This document shows, one piece after another, positions 55,420-63,482 of a stretch of DNA of 64,000 nucleotides. The position numbers were made by a program, and so were the translations under genes. The notes beneath the pieces are model-generated. The model ran no database searches, was not told the origin of the DNA, and worked only from the letters and a program-made list of their open reading frames with translations. This DNA is from Gillisia sp. UBA3175 (GTDB taxonomy: Bacteria > Bacteroidota > Bacteroidia > Flavobacteriales > Flavobacteriaceae), in NCBI GenBank assembly GCA_002364325.1, contig DEXV01000003.1:124461-188460 (forward strand), given 5' to 3'. The first letter of the stretch is position 1, and each line of letters starts with the position of its first letter.

Positions 55420-57933
55420 TTACATTTCATCTCCAAAGAAGATAGCATTCATAAGCAACTTATTAGTTCCATACCAGAAGCCTCTAAAATTGGTGTTATC
55501 TGTAAACAGGATCACATTCCCTCTGCCCATATTAGCATGTTTAAAAGGAACGGTATTCTCTATTAACTTTAAATTAGGTTTGCTTATATAGCCACTTAAT
55601 AAAGGATTTTTAGTGTATTGGATCGGGTTCTTATAACTGGTAGAATCGGCCTTTATAAAAATTGTGGTATCTCTAAATAATGGGATCTTATTATCATCAT
55701 ATCCAAAATTAATAGGATGAGATCTATCTTGTGTAGCTTCAAATATAGCGCCTCCAATTCCCTGAGCTCCTCTAAAATCGTCTTTTTCTTCAAAGCTAAC
55801 ATTTGTAGCTTTCACTTTATTCTCCAGCAGTTCAAGTTTCATAAATTCATGTTCCTTGAACCAATTTGCGGCATTTTTATAACCTATTAAAGTTCCCCCA
55901 TCTTTTACCCATTCCTTTATTTTTTCCACATCCTTTTTTTCTAAGGCATTTCCCCAGCTATTAGGTAAAATAATATCTGTATACTTGCTAAGATCTGTAC
56001 GGTCAAAATTTCTGGTGTCTAACTTTGTGATTTTCATTTCATATCGCTGATCAAATAAATGCCAGATCTCTCCTGCATCATAAGGGGTGATCCCGTCACC
56101 AACTATCAAAGCTACTTTTTGAGCTTCAAGAGGTCTAAAATAGCTGCTGCCAAGGTTGATCCCTTTTGTAAGTCCAGTACTAACCGGATCTATAGAAATA
56201 TTTGAATTTTTTGAAATTTCAGTAAGAGTATTATAGATCTCTTCTGAGTTCATTTTCTGATTTTGTACCGGAATAAGAATGGTTCCGTAATCATATGTCT
56301 TAGATGCTGCTTCAAAATTCTTCATGGCAACTTGCGCTCTTAGGCCTTTTTCCAAGATCGCATTCAAGGCTTTTGGAGAATTATAATCTGCCCACTCCAT
56401 TAAATAAGCATAGTCACTTTTTTCAAAACTAGATACTTGAGGTTTTTGTAAACTATCTATTTTTTCTCCTGCATACTTTAAAGAAACTTCATTATTAAAA
56501 TCCACATCAAAAGCCAGTGGGAAAGACCAAGCAGAAATATCATAGAATAAACTATCTGTAAAACTGGTTCTTTTCTCGAACATAGCTTCAACTAGTCTAT
56601 GTTGTCGCTGGTTCTTTGGGATTATGTAACCAGCTCCTTTTTTGAATTTCTTCCCGTGTAGTTCAAAATCTTCTTTTATTTGATGAATTTTTATTTGCTG
56701 GCGTTTTAAAATGTCAGCTAAATAATATGCTTTATTCTTATCCTTTGCACTTCCAAAAACATAAGCATCTTTGCCGGCGGTATTTCTTGCTGTTTTATAG
56801 AATTCACGCTGGTAGTCTAAGATTTTACTTTTCATGTTGCTTGCAGCTTCCAGAGTAGATAAGGCGGCTGTGAATTGATTGCGTATGGTGAAAGGGAAAG
56901 TTAATAAGCCATTATCTGTTTCCTGTACATGCCCTCTTGAGCTTGCTTGTTCGAATAATATTCCAATACTTCCATTCACATCTGGAAAAGTTGATCCTTT
57001 CCCGTAGTAGAAATCATCATAATCTTCTTCGGTATAATAAAAAGATCCAATTTTATCTAAAGCTTTGGCGTGATAGGTCCCAATTTCTCTGGTAAGATTC
57101 TGATTCATCTTTGGAGTTAATGGGTGAGTTCTGGATGGAATTCCTGGTTGAAAAAAGAAAGATGAATTAGAACCCATCTCATGATGATCTGTAAGTATAT
57201 TGGGTTGCCATTTATGGAAAGTGGCAATTCTAGCTTTAGATTCTGGCAACTGTACCGGTAACCAGTCACGGTTCATATCGAACCAGTAATGATTAGTTCT
57301 TCCTCCTGGCCACACTTCACTAAATTCTCTGTCCTGTGGATCTGGATTTAAATTTTCACTTCTATTGGTATTTGCCCAATAGGCAAAACGTTGCAATCCA
57401 TCTGGATTAAACGAAGGGTCAAAAAGGATCACGGTATTATTTAAGATCTTATCAATTTTTTCTCCTTGACCAGCGGCTAAATAATAAGCAGCAAGTAAAG
57501 CCGCATTAGATCCACTTGGTTCATTTCCATGAATAGAAAAACCTTGATACACCACAATTGGCATTTCGGAGGTTTTTATACTCTCACTATTAGCCATTGT
57601 AAGATCTACATGGTTTTTTCTTATTTGGTCTATATTCTTTTGGTTTTCCTCAGAAGTAATAACCATTAGTAACAAAGGACGACCTTCATAGGTAGTTCCC
57701 CGATTTTCTATGGTTATACGTGGTGATTCCTCTGCCAGAGTTTTCATATATGCAACCAAAAGATCATGGGTTACGTGCCATTCGCCGGGTACATATCCCA
57801 AAACTTCTTGAGGGGTGGAAATTTCTGGATTGTAAGTCATGTCCTGCGGAAGGTAATAGGAGAGGTCGAGTTCCTCTTGTGCATGCAGGTTTAAAGAGAT
57901 AAGTAGCGTAAGGACTAGGTAGAAATATTTCAT
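55420..57933 (-). CDS. Secreted M14 family zinc carboxypeptidase with C-terminal amidotransferase-like domain
   Basis: 837 residues. MKYFYLVLTLLISLNLHAQ is a Sec signal peptide. The M14 domain (about 45-375) shows the zinc motif GFSIHGNEPSGSNAA (His and Glu about 134-137), WFDMNRDWLPVQLPESKARI, ILTDHHEMGSNSSFFFQPGI for the third ligand, and GILFEQASSRGHV with the catalytic Glu. The remaining 460 residues include a GATase1/DJ-1-like fold (LIVGDGITPYDAGEIWHLFD, then YTDIILPNSWG, about 610-660), which is usual for this Bacteroidota group. It should act in the periplasm or outside. Confidence 0.9.
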   Translation of the reverse strand: MKYFYLVLTLLISLNLHAQEELDLSYYLPQDMTYNPEISTPQEVLGYVPGEWHVTHDLLVAYMKTLAEESPRITIENRGTTYEGRPLLLMVITSEENQKNIDQIRKNHVDLTMANSESIKTSEMPIVVYQGFSIHGNEPSGSNAALLAAYYLAAGQGEKIDKILNNTVILFDPSFNPDGLQRFAYWANTNRSENLNPDPQDREFSEVWPGGRTNHYWFDMNRDWLPVQLPESKARIATFHKWQPNILTDHHEMGSNSSFFFQPGIPSRTHPLTPKMNQNLTREIGTYHAKALDKIGSFYYTEEDYDDFYYGKGSTFPDVNGSIGILFEQASSRGHVQETDNGLLTFPFTIRNQFTAALSTLEAASNMKSKILDYQREFYKTARNTAGKDAYVFGSAKDKNKAYYLADILKRQQIKIHQIKEDFELHGKKFKKGAGYIIPKNQRQHRLVEAMFEKRTSFTDSLFYDISAWSFPLAFDVDFNNEVSLKYAGEKIDSLQKPQVSSFEKSDYAYLMEWADYNSPKALNAILEKGLRAQVAMKNFEAASKTYDYGTILIPVQNQKMNSEEIYNTLTEISKNSNISIDPVSTGLTKGINLGSSYFRPLEAQKVALIVGDGITPYDAGEIWHLFDQRYEMKITKLDTRNFDRTDLSKYTDIILPNSWGNALEKKDVEKIKEWVKDGGTLIGYKNAANWFKEHEFMKLELLENKVKATNVSFEEKDDFRGAQGIGGAIFEATQDRSHPINFGYDDNKIPLFRDTTIFIKADSTSYKNPIQYTKNPLLSGYISKPNLKLIENTVPFKHANMGRGNVILFTDNTNFRGFWYGTNKLLMNAIFFGDEM

Positions 57934-57961
57934 AAATTAATAATATTTAATGGCCTAAGAT

Positions 57962-57992
57962 AAAAAAACCGCCTCAATTTCTTGGGCGGTTT
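57962..57992 (-). terminator. Intrinsic terminator for the DUF3276 gene
   Basis: AAACCGCC (57966-57973) pairs with GGCGGTTT (57985-57992). Read on the minus strand the hairpin is followed by TTTTTTT, directly after the DUF3276 stop at 58014 and before the M14 peptidase start. Confidence 0.85.
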
Positions 57993-58013
57993 GGTATTTA
58001 ATCCTTTTAAAGC

Positions 58014-58397
58014 TTAGATATCTTCAAAACTGATATCTGTAAACTTGTCTGGAGAGTGGGTAGCTTCGGTTGTTACTTCCTCATCATCTTGATATTCTTT
58101 TTTGAAATCTTTCTGATGTTTATCGCTAATTACTTCCTGTCCTTTTTCTTCAACAATGTAATTTGTCATTTCACTCAAGATTTCGGCAAAACCTTCAAAA
58201 TCTTCTTTGTATAAGTAAATTTTGTGCTTTTTGTAATGAAAAGATCCATCTGCATTAGTGAATTTTTTACTCTCAGTAATTGTGAGATAGTAATCATCTG
58301 CTTTAGTGGCTCTCACATCGAAGAAATACGTACGTCTTCCTGCTCTTAATACTTTAGAGAATATTTCATCTTTCTCCATCATTCCATTTTCATTCAT
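58014..58397 (-). CDS. DUF3276/PUR-alpha-like protein
   Basis: 127 residues. The segment EIFSKVLRAGRRTYFFDVRA (about 11-30) followed by DDYYLTITESKKF and KKHKIYLYKEDFEGFAEILS (about 57-76) is the PUR repeat fold, beta4-alpha, known to bind single-stranded nucleic acid in Borrelia and eukaryotic PUR proteins. The last 40 residues are acidic and probably disordered. Members are near-universal in Bacteroidota. The role here, likely nucleic-acid binding, is inferred from family. Confidence 0.9.
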   Translation of the reverse strand: MNENGMMEKDEIFSKVLRAGRRTYFFDVRATKADDYYLTITESKKFTNADGSFHYKKHKIYLYKEDFEGFAEILSEMTNYIVEEKGQEVISDKHQKDFKKEYQDDEEVTTEATHSPDKFTDISFEDI

Positions 58398-58468
58398 AAA
58401 ATAAATCTTAGAGGTTTTATTTAACTAGGTCAAAAATCTAAAAAAAATTAACATTTCGCAACAAATTT

Positions 58469-60226
58469 TCACATTTCTTTTTCACTTAGTTGCTTTGCAT
58501 AAAGTTCTTTATAATATCCTTCTTGCTGAATTAATTTTTGATGCGTCCCTTCCTGAACAACAGCGCCGTCTTCCAGAATAATGATTCGATCTGCATTCTT
58601 AGCAGAAGAAATTCTATGACTCACAAGAATAGTAGTTTTATTTTTTGAGATCTTAAAGAGGTTTTGAAGGATCTCTTCCTCGGTTTCGGTATCTACAGCA
58701 GATAAACTATCGTCAAAAAGCAATATTTGTGGATCGTGAATAATTGCTCTGGCTATGGATACACGTTGCTTTTGTCCACCAGATAAGGTAATTCCGCGTT
58801 CTCCTAGAACGGTATCATATCCTTTACTAAAGCCTTTAATGTTTTTATGAACAGAGGCATTCTTTGCCGCCTCGATCACTTCCTCATCTGTAGCATTGGT
58901 CTTTCCAAAACGAATATTGTTTCGTATAGAGTCGCTAAAAAGAAATGCATCTTGTGGCACATATCCAATACTGTCTCTTAAAGTGTATAGATTATGTTCC
59001 TGTATGTTAATACCATCAATCAATATTTCTCCTTTTTCTACATCGTAAAGTCTTCCTATTAATTCTAAAATAGTAGATTTTCCAGATCCGGTTTTACCTA
59101 TGATCGCTAAGGTTTCCCCGCGGTCTACTTTAAAAGAGATATTTTTAAGTGCTGTAATATTGGTGTCTTCGTAAGTGAAGCTCACATTTTTGAACTCGAT
59201 ATTCCCTTTTATTTCTACCGAATTTTCTTGATGATTAAGTATTTGAGGCTCTTGTTTTAAGAATTCGTTGATCCTCTTTTGAGAAGCTTCAGCTTGTTGA
59301 ACAATTGAAGTAACCCATCCAACAATTGCAACTGGCCATGTAAGCATGTTCACATATAACAAGAATTCTACAATGATCCCGATATCTGCAATTTCGCCAC
59401 TAATAACCTGTTTCCCCCCTATATAAATCACCAAGGTGTTACTCACCCCAATTAACAAAACCATTAAAGGGAAAAAGAAGGCTTGTACTTTTACCAGATC
59501 TAGATTCTTTTCTTTACTACCGTTGGAAAGCTCTTCAAAATTCTGATTGGTTTGTGGCTCAAGATTGTATGATTTTATTACAGAGATCCCACTAAAACTT
59601 TCTTGAGTAAACGTGTTTAATCTAGATAAGTATTGTTGTACCACCGTGCTCCTGTTGTGTATGGCAACACTTAATTTATAGATTGCAAAGGATAGTATTG
59701 GCAAAGGCGCTAAAGTGTATAGTGTAAGCATTGGAGCCGTATTTACCATGTACCAAATAACCACCACAAAAAGTGTAAGGGTGGTAATGCTATACATAAC
59801 TGCCGGCCCTAGATACATTCTAACCTTAGATACATCTTCACTTATCCTGTTCATAAGGTCTCCAGTTCTATTTTTTTTATAGAAATTAAGGGAAAGTCGT
59901 TGGTATTGTTGATAGATCTCATTCTTAAGATCATATTCCATATGTCTGGAAGCCACAATAAAGGTTTGGCGCATGATAAAAGTAAGCGCAGCTGCAACTA
60001 AGTTAGCTCCAATAATAAGCAGGATGTTATAAAACAACTCCTCCCTTAATTTTGCGGGATCGGTAATTTCTCCTTTTATGTAACTTTCTATTGCTGTGGT
60101 AGAATTACCAATAAATTGTACAGGGTATAAGGTAAAGATTCTTGCAGCTATTGTTATTACTAGCCCAAGTAACATATGCCATTTATATTTTAAAAAATAT
60201 TTATTGAGGTGTTGTAATTCTTTCAT
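58469..60226 (-). CDS. ABC exporter half-transporter (type IV, MsbA/BmrC-like)
   Basis: 585 residues: six membrane helices (about 1-310) and an ATPase domain. Walker A IIGKTGSGKSTILELIG (about 372-388), Q-loop IGYVPQDAFLFSDSIRNNIR (about 414-433), signature TLSGGQKQRVSIARAI and H-loop LVSHRISSAKNADR are intact. Walker B reads ILLFDDSLSAVDTETEEEIL: Asp replaces the catalytic Glu, as in the degenerate half of heterodimeric exporters such as BmrC/YheI. No partner gene is adjacent. It may export lipid or drug; substrate unknown. Confidence 0.9.
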   Translation of the reverse strand: MKELQHLNKYFLKYKWHMLLGLVITIAARIFTLYPVQFIGNSTTAIESYIKGEITDPAKLREELFYNILLIIGANLVAAALTFIMRQTFIVASRHMEYDLKNEIYQQYQRLSLNFYKKNRTGDLMNRISEDVSKVRMYLGPAVMYSITTLTLFVVVIWYMVNTAPMLTLYTLAPLPILSFAIYKLSVAIHNRSTVVQQYLSRLNTFTQESFSGISVIKSYNLEPQTNQNFEELSNGSKEKNLDLVKVQAFFFPLMVLLIGVSNTLVIYIGGKQVISGEIADIGIIVEFLLYVNMLTWPVAIVGWVTSIVQQAEASQKRINEFLKQEPQILNHQENSVEIKGNIEFKNVSFTYEDTNITALKNISFKVDRGETLAIIGKTGSGKSTILELIGRLYDVEKGEILIDGINIQEHNLYTLRDSIGYVPQDAFLFSDSIRNNIRFGKTNATDEEVIEAAKNASVHKNIKGFSKGYDTVLGERGITLSGGQKQRVSIARAIIHDPQILLFDDSLSAVDTETEEEILQNLFKISKNKTTILVSHRISSAKNADRIIILEDGAVVQEGTHQKLIQQEGYYKELYAKQLSEKEM

Positions 60227-60276
60227 AAAGCATTATTTCCCACTATTCTTGAAGAATTCGCATTTTAACAATACAA

Positions 60277-60310
60277 TTGATCGGGAAAATTAAAATATTA
60301 ATTAATTTTG
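60277..60310 (+). promoter_or_regulatory. Promoter for leucine dehydrogenase (TTG-N23-TAATTTTG)
   Basis: TTG at 60277-60279 and TAATTTTG at 60303-60310 are 23 bases apart, within the 17-23 range reported for Flavobacteriaceae. A start near 60316 would give a leader of about 45 bases before ATG 60361. Confidence 0.55.
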
Positions 60311-60360
60311 CACATTGATTTTTAGAAAACAGAAAAATCTGAACTTAAATTTAAAAACTT

Positions 60361-61461
60361 ATGCAAGTTGACGTTTTAACTGCTAATGACCTTAAAAAAT
60401 CTGCTCCAGTATTTGGACAATTTTCTTTTGATAATCACGAACAAGTGGTTTTTTGCAACGACAAAGATACAGGTTTAAAGGCAATAATTGGAATTCATAA
60501 TAGTGTTTTAGGGCCAGCTTTAGGTGGAACTAGAATGTGGAATTACAATAGTGAATGGGATGCATTAAATGATGTGTTAAGACTATCGAGAGGGATGACC
60601 TTTAAAAGCGCCATTACCGGATTAAATTTAGGTGGTGGTAAAGCAGTGATCATTGGAGATGCTAAGACCCAAAAAACGCCAGCATTAATGAGAAAATTCG
60701 GAGAATTTGTTCACTCTTTAAGCGGAAAATATATCACCGCAGAAGATGTTGGAATGGATACCGAGGATATGGATACAGTTAGAGAGGTAACTCCTTATGT
60801 AACCGGAATATCTGAATCTAAAGGTGGAGCTGGAAATCCCTCTCCTATTACCGCTTACGGTGTTTTTATGGGAATGAAAGCTGCTGCAAAATATAAATAT
60901 GGAAGTGACGATCTTGAAGGTAGAAAAGTACTGGTTCAAGGAATTGGACATGTTGGTGAAGCTTTAGTAGAGCATTTAACTAATGAAGGAGCAGATGTTT
61001 ACATAAGTGATATAAACATTGCAAAACTTCAAGAAGTAAGTGAGCAGTATAGCGTGAAAATTTATACAGGAGATGTGTATGATGCCGATGTAGATATCTA
61101 TGCGCCATGTGCTCTGGGAGCAACTATTAATGACGCTACAGTTAACCGCATTAAAGCAACAATTATAGCAGGTGCTGCCAATAATCAGTTAGCAGATGAA
61201 AATACTCATGGATTAATTCTCCAACAAAAAGGAATTGTTTATGCTCCAGATTTTTTGATTAATGCAGGAGGTATCATCAATGTTTATGCAGAATTGGAAG
61301 GATACGGGAAGCAAGAAATCATGCGCAAGACCGAGAATATTTATAATACTACTCTAGAAATACTTAAAACTGCAGAGGCTCAATCTATCACAACCCATGT
61401 TGCTGCTCTAAAAATCGCTCAACAGCGAATTGATAACAGAAAAATGGAGAATTTGAACTAA
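60361..61461 (+). CDS. ldh: Leucine dehydrogenase (Glu/Leu/Phe/Val dehydrogenase family)
   Basis: NAD-dependent oxidative deamination of branched-chain amino acids. GPALGGTRMWNYNSEWDALN (about 51-70) and SAITGLNLGGGKAVIIGD (about 82-99) contain the catalytic Lys and substrate pocket, and YITAEDVGMDTEDMDTVREV (about 122-141) holds the conserved Asp. The Rossmann loop is VLVQGIGHVGEALVEHL (about 190-206). GAANNQLADENTHGLILQQK is diagnostic of the leucine/phenylalanine group. 366 residues, as in Bacillus enzymes. The ATG is well placed after a TAnnTTTG promoter. A hairpin follows its stop. Confidence 0.94.
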   Translation: MQVDVLTANDLKKSAPVFGQFSFDNHEQVVFCNDKDTGLKAIIGIHNSVLGPALGGTRMWNYNSEWDALNDVLRLSRGMTFKSAITGLNLGGGKAVIIGDAKTQKTPALMRKFGEFVHSLSGKYITAEDVGMDTEDMDTVREVTPYVTGISESKGGAGNPSPITAYGVFMGMKAAAKYKYGSDDLEGRKVLVQGIGHVGEALVEHLTNEGADVYISDINIAKLQEVSEQYSVKIYTGDVYDADVDIYAPCALGATINDATVNRIKATIIAGAANNQLADENTHGLILQQKGIVYAPDFLINAGGIINVYAELEGYGKQEIMRKTENIYNTTLEILKTAEAQSITTHVAALKIAQQRIDNRKMENLN

Positions 61462-61479
61462 GTAGTTTGAAATAAATAC

Positions 61480-61487
61480 TATTTTTG
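61480..61487 (+). promoter_or_regulatory. Possible -7 box TATTTTTG upstream of nusB
   Basis: TATTTTTG fits TAnnTTTG, and a TTTG at 61452-61455 lies about 24 bases upstream, slightly beyond the usual spacing. The predicted start would fall inside the hairpin at 61488-61515, so either the box or the terminator reading is doubtful. Confidence 0.25.
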
Positions 61488-61520
61488 CAAGGCGAAAGAG
61501 GGTTCTTTCGCCTTGTTAAT
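61488..61520 (+). terminator. Hairpin after leucine dehydrogenase, probable terminator
   Basis: CAAGGCGAAAG (61488-61498) pairs perfectly with CTTTCGCCTTG (61505-61515). The following TTAATTTTA is only a weak U-tract. It lies 26 bases after the stop of leucine dehydrogenase and 27 before nusB. Confidence 0.6.
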
Positions 61521-61542
61521 TTTATAACGTTCTTTTACAGCT

Positions 61543-62487
61543 ATGTTAACCAGAAGACATATTCGAGTTAAGGTAATGCAATCATTATACGCATTCCATC
61601 AAAGTGAAAACAAAAACTTCAGTTCAGAAGAAAAATTTCTTCAAAAGAGCATGCTGGAGATGTATGATTTGTTTTTATTGATGCTTAAATTAATAACCGA
61701 AATAAAATCGTATTCAGAAAATTATCTGGAAATCTCACAAAAGAAACATCTTCCGACTCAGGAAGAGATAGATCCGAACAAAAAATTCGTAGAGAATAAA
61801 GTAATTCAAATTTTAGAGAACAATCATCAACTTCAGGATGCTTGGGAGGAAAGAGGGATTAGTCATTGGAAAAGAGATAGCGAATATGTAGCTATTCTTT
61901 GGGAAGAAATTCGAAATAGCGAAGCTTTCGAGAATTATATGATCACACGTGAGTCTACTTTTAAGGAGGATAAAGATTTTGTGATTCTTTTACTAAAGCA
62001 ATTTATTGCTCCAAACGAGAAACTTTATGATTATTTGGAAGATACCAAATTAACTTGGTTAGACGATCTGCCTCTTGTGAATACTGCAATCCTGAAATAT
62101 TTAAATAAACTGAAGGAGACAACTACGGAAGATGCAAAGATCCCTAAATTATTTAAAAGTCCGGATGATCAGGATTTTGCAGCAAAATTATTTAGAAAAG
62201 CCATGGCCAATGATGAGGATCTGGCAAAGGAAATGGTAGATAAAACACCAAACTGGGATAAGGAGCGTATAGCAGAGATTGATACCATCTTGCTTAAAAT
62301 GGCAATTTGTGAGCTGCTACACTTTCCATCCATTCCTGTTAAAGTAAGCATCAACGAATACCTGGAGGTAGCAAAGGAATATAGCACTCCAAAAAGCAGT
62401 ATTTTTATAAACGGAATTTTAGATAAATTATCCAAAGAATATCAAGAACAAAACCGATTAAATAAAATGGGTAGAGGTCTTATGTAG
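61543..62487 (+). CDS. nusB: Transcription antitermination factor NusB, long Bacteroidota form
   Basis: RNA-binding antitermination factor that acts with NusE on rRNA operons. The N-terminus TRRHIRVKVMQSLYAFHQSE carries the Arg-rich RNA-contact helix. The NusB core helices finish at EIDTILLKMAICELLHFPSI (about 245-264), VKVSINEYLEVAKEYSTPKS (about 267-286) and FINGILDKLSKEY. At 314 residues it is more than twice E. coli NusB; the extra 160 residues sit between the first helix and the core, which is usual in this phylum. DUF1573 and yajC follow on the same strand. Confidence 0.93.
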   Translation: MLTRRHIRVKVMQSLYAFHQSENKNFSSEEKFLQKSMLEMYDLFLLMLKLITEIKSYSENYLEISQKKHLPTQEEIDPNKKFVENKVIQILENNHQLQDAWEERGISHWKRDSEYVAILWEEIRNSEAFENYMITRESTFKEDKDFVILLLKQFIAPNEKLYDYLEDTKLTWLDDLPLVNTAILKYLNKLKETTTEDAKIPKLFKSPDDQDFAAKLFRKAMANDEDLAKEMVDKTPNWDKERIAEIDTILLKMAICELLHFPSIPVKVSINEYLEVAKEYSTPKSSIFINGILDKLSKEYQEQNRLNKMGRGLM

Positions 62488-62532
62488 TCCGGAAAATTTA
62501 TTATTTTTAACTTTTAATTTAAATCATATATT

Positions 62533-62997
62533 ATGAAAAAAGGAATTTTAATGATAGCAGCTGTTGGTGCATTATTCTTTACTTCCTGTAAAGAGGATGC
62601 TTCCAGTAAAGTGAAAGCAGAGAATGTAGAAGCATCAGCAGAGCGTGACTCTCAAGTAGCTGCTTTTGCAGAACTTACTTTTGAAGAAGAAGAATTTGAT
62701 TTTGGAAACATCGCAAATGGAACTCCCCAAGAGCATGTTTTTAAATTTACAAATACTGGTGATGCTCCATTGGTAATTACCAATGCTACAAGTACTTGTG
62801 GATGTACAGTGCCTACGTATCCAAAAAATGAAACTATTGCTCCAGGAGAATCTGGTGAGATGTTAGTGAAGTTTAATGGATCTGGACAAGGTCAAGTAAC
62901 CAAAACTGTAACCGTAACTGCAAACACAGAAAACGGAACTGAACAAATAAGAATCAAAGCTTTTGTTGAAGGTGGTGAAAATACTACTGCTGGATAA
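62533..62997 (+). CDS. DUF1573 lipoprotein
   Basis: 154 residues. MKKGILMIAAVGALFFTSC is a lipoprotein signal with Cys 19 as the acylation site. The mature domain is an immunoglobulin-like (ASPM/SPD-2/Hydin-type) sandwich: FDFGNIANGTPQEHVFKFTN (about 56-75), NATSTCGCTVPTYPKNETIA (about 84-103) with the family's Cys-x-Cys, and GESGEMLVKFNGSGQGQVTK. Function is unknown. It is between nusB and yajC, a conserved order in Bacteroidota, and probably shares their transcript. Confidence 0.92.
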   Translation: MKKGILMIAAVGALFFTSCKEDASSKVKAENVEASAERDSQVAAFAELTFEEEEFDFGNIANGTPQEHVFKFTNTGDAPLVITNATSTCGCTVPTYPKNETIAPGESGEMLVKFNGSGQGQVTKTVTVTANTENGTEQIRIKAFVEGGENTTAG

Positions 62998-63018
62998 TAA
63001 ACGCTTTTAAAATAATTT

Positions 63019-63312
63019 ATGGAACAATTAACCCAGTTTGCACCAATAATTTTAATGTTCGTGGTGGTGTATTTTTTTATGATACGCCCACAAATGAAAC
63101 GGGCTAAACAAGAAAAAATCTTTGCATCTGAACTTAAAAGAGGTGATAGAGTGATCACTAAAAGTGGTATGCATGGAAAAATAGTCGACTTTAGTGACAA
63201 GAATAACACAGTAATTATTGAAACCGGTGCTGGGAAAATCACTTTTGATCGTTCATCTATTTCTATGGAGATGAGTAAAAGACTGAATGAACCATTGGTG
63301 GAAAAAAAATAG
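63019..63312 (+). CDS. yajC: Preprotein translocase subunit YajC
   Basis: 97 residues. A single N-terminal membrane helix, APIILMFVVVYFFMIRPQMK (about 8-27), ends in the diagnostic F-x-I-R-P-Q motif. A small cytoplasmic domain follows with LKRGDRVITKSGMHGKIVDF (about 39-58). It associates with SecDF at the inner membrane. It lies 21 bases after the DUF1573 gene and is followed by a strong terminator. Confidence 0.94.
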   Translation: MEQLTQFAPIILMFVVVYFFMIRPQMKRAKQEKIFASELKRGDRVITKSGMHGKIVDFSDKNNTVIIETGAGKITFDRSSISMEMSKRLNEPLVEKK

Positions 63313-63337
63313 AAGTTTAAATCTACTAGATTAAAAA

Positions 63338-63366
63338 AGCCTACTGAAAATACAGTAGGCTTTTTT
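63338..63366. terminator. Intrinsic terminator after yajC, bidirectional
   Basis: AGCCTACTG (63338-63346) pairs with CAGTAGGCT (63353-63361), flanked by AAAAAA on the left and TTTTTT on the right. It ends the nusB-DUF1573-yajC unit and could also stop transcription from the minus strand. Confidence 0.92.
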
Positions 63367-63482
63367 ATGCTTTAAAAAATGGAGACACTCATTATTATTG
63401 TTTCATTTAGAACTTAGGGACACCTAAAAAAACCGCCGTATTGCTAGAATCGGAATTTTTAAGTTAAACTTTGTTGGGATTT

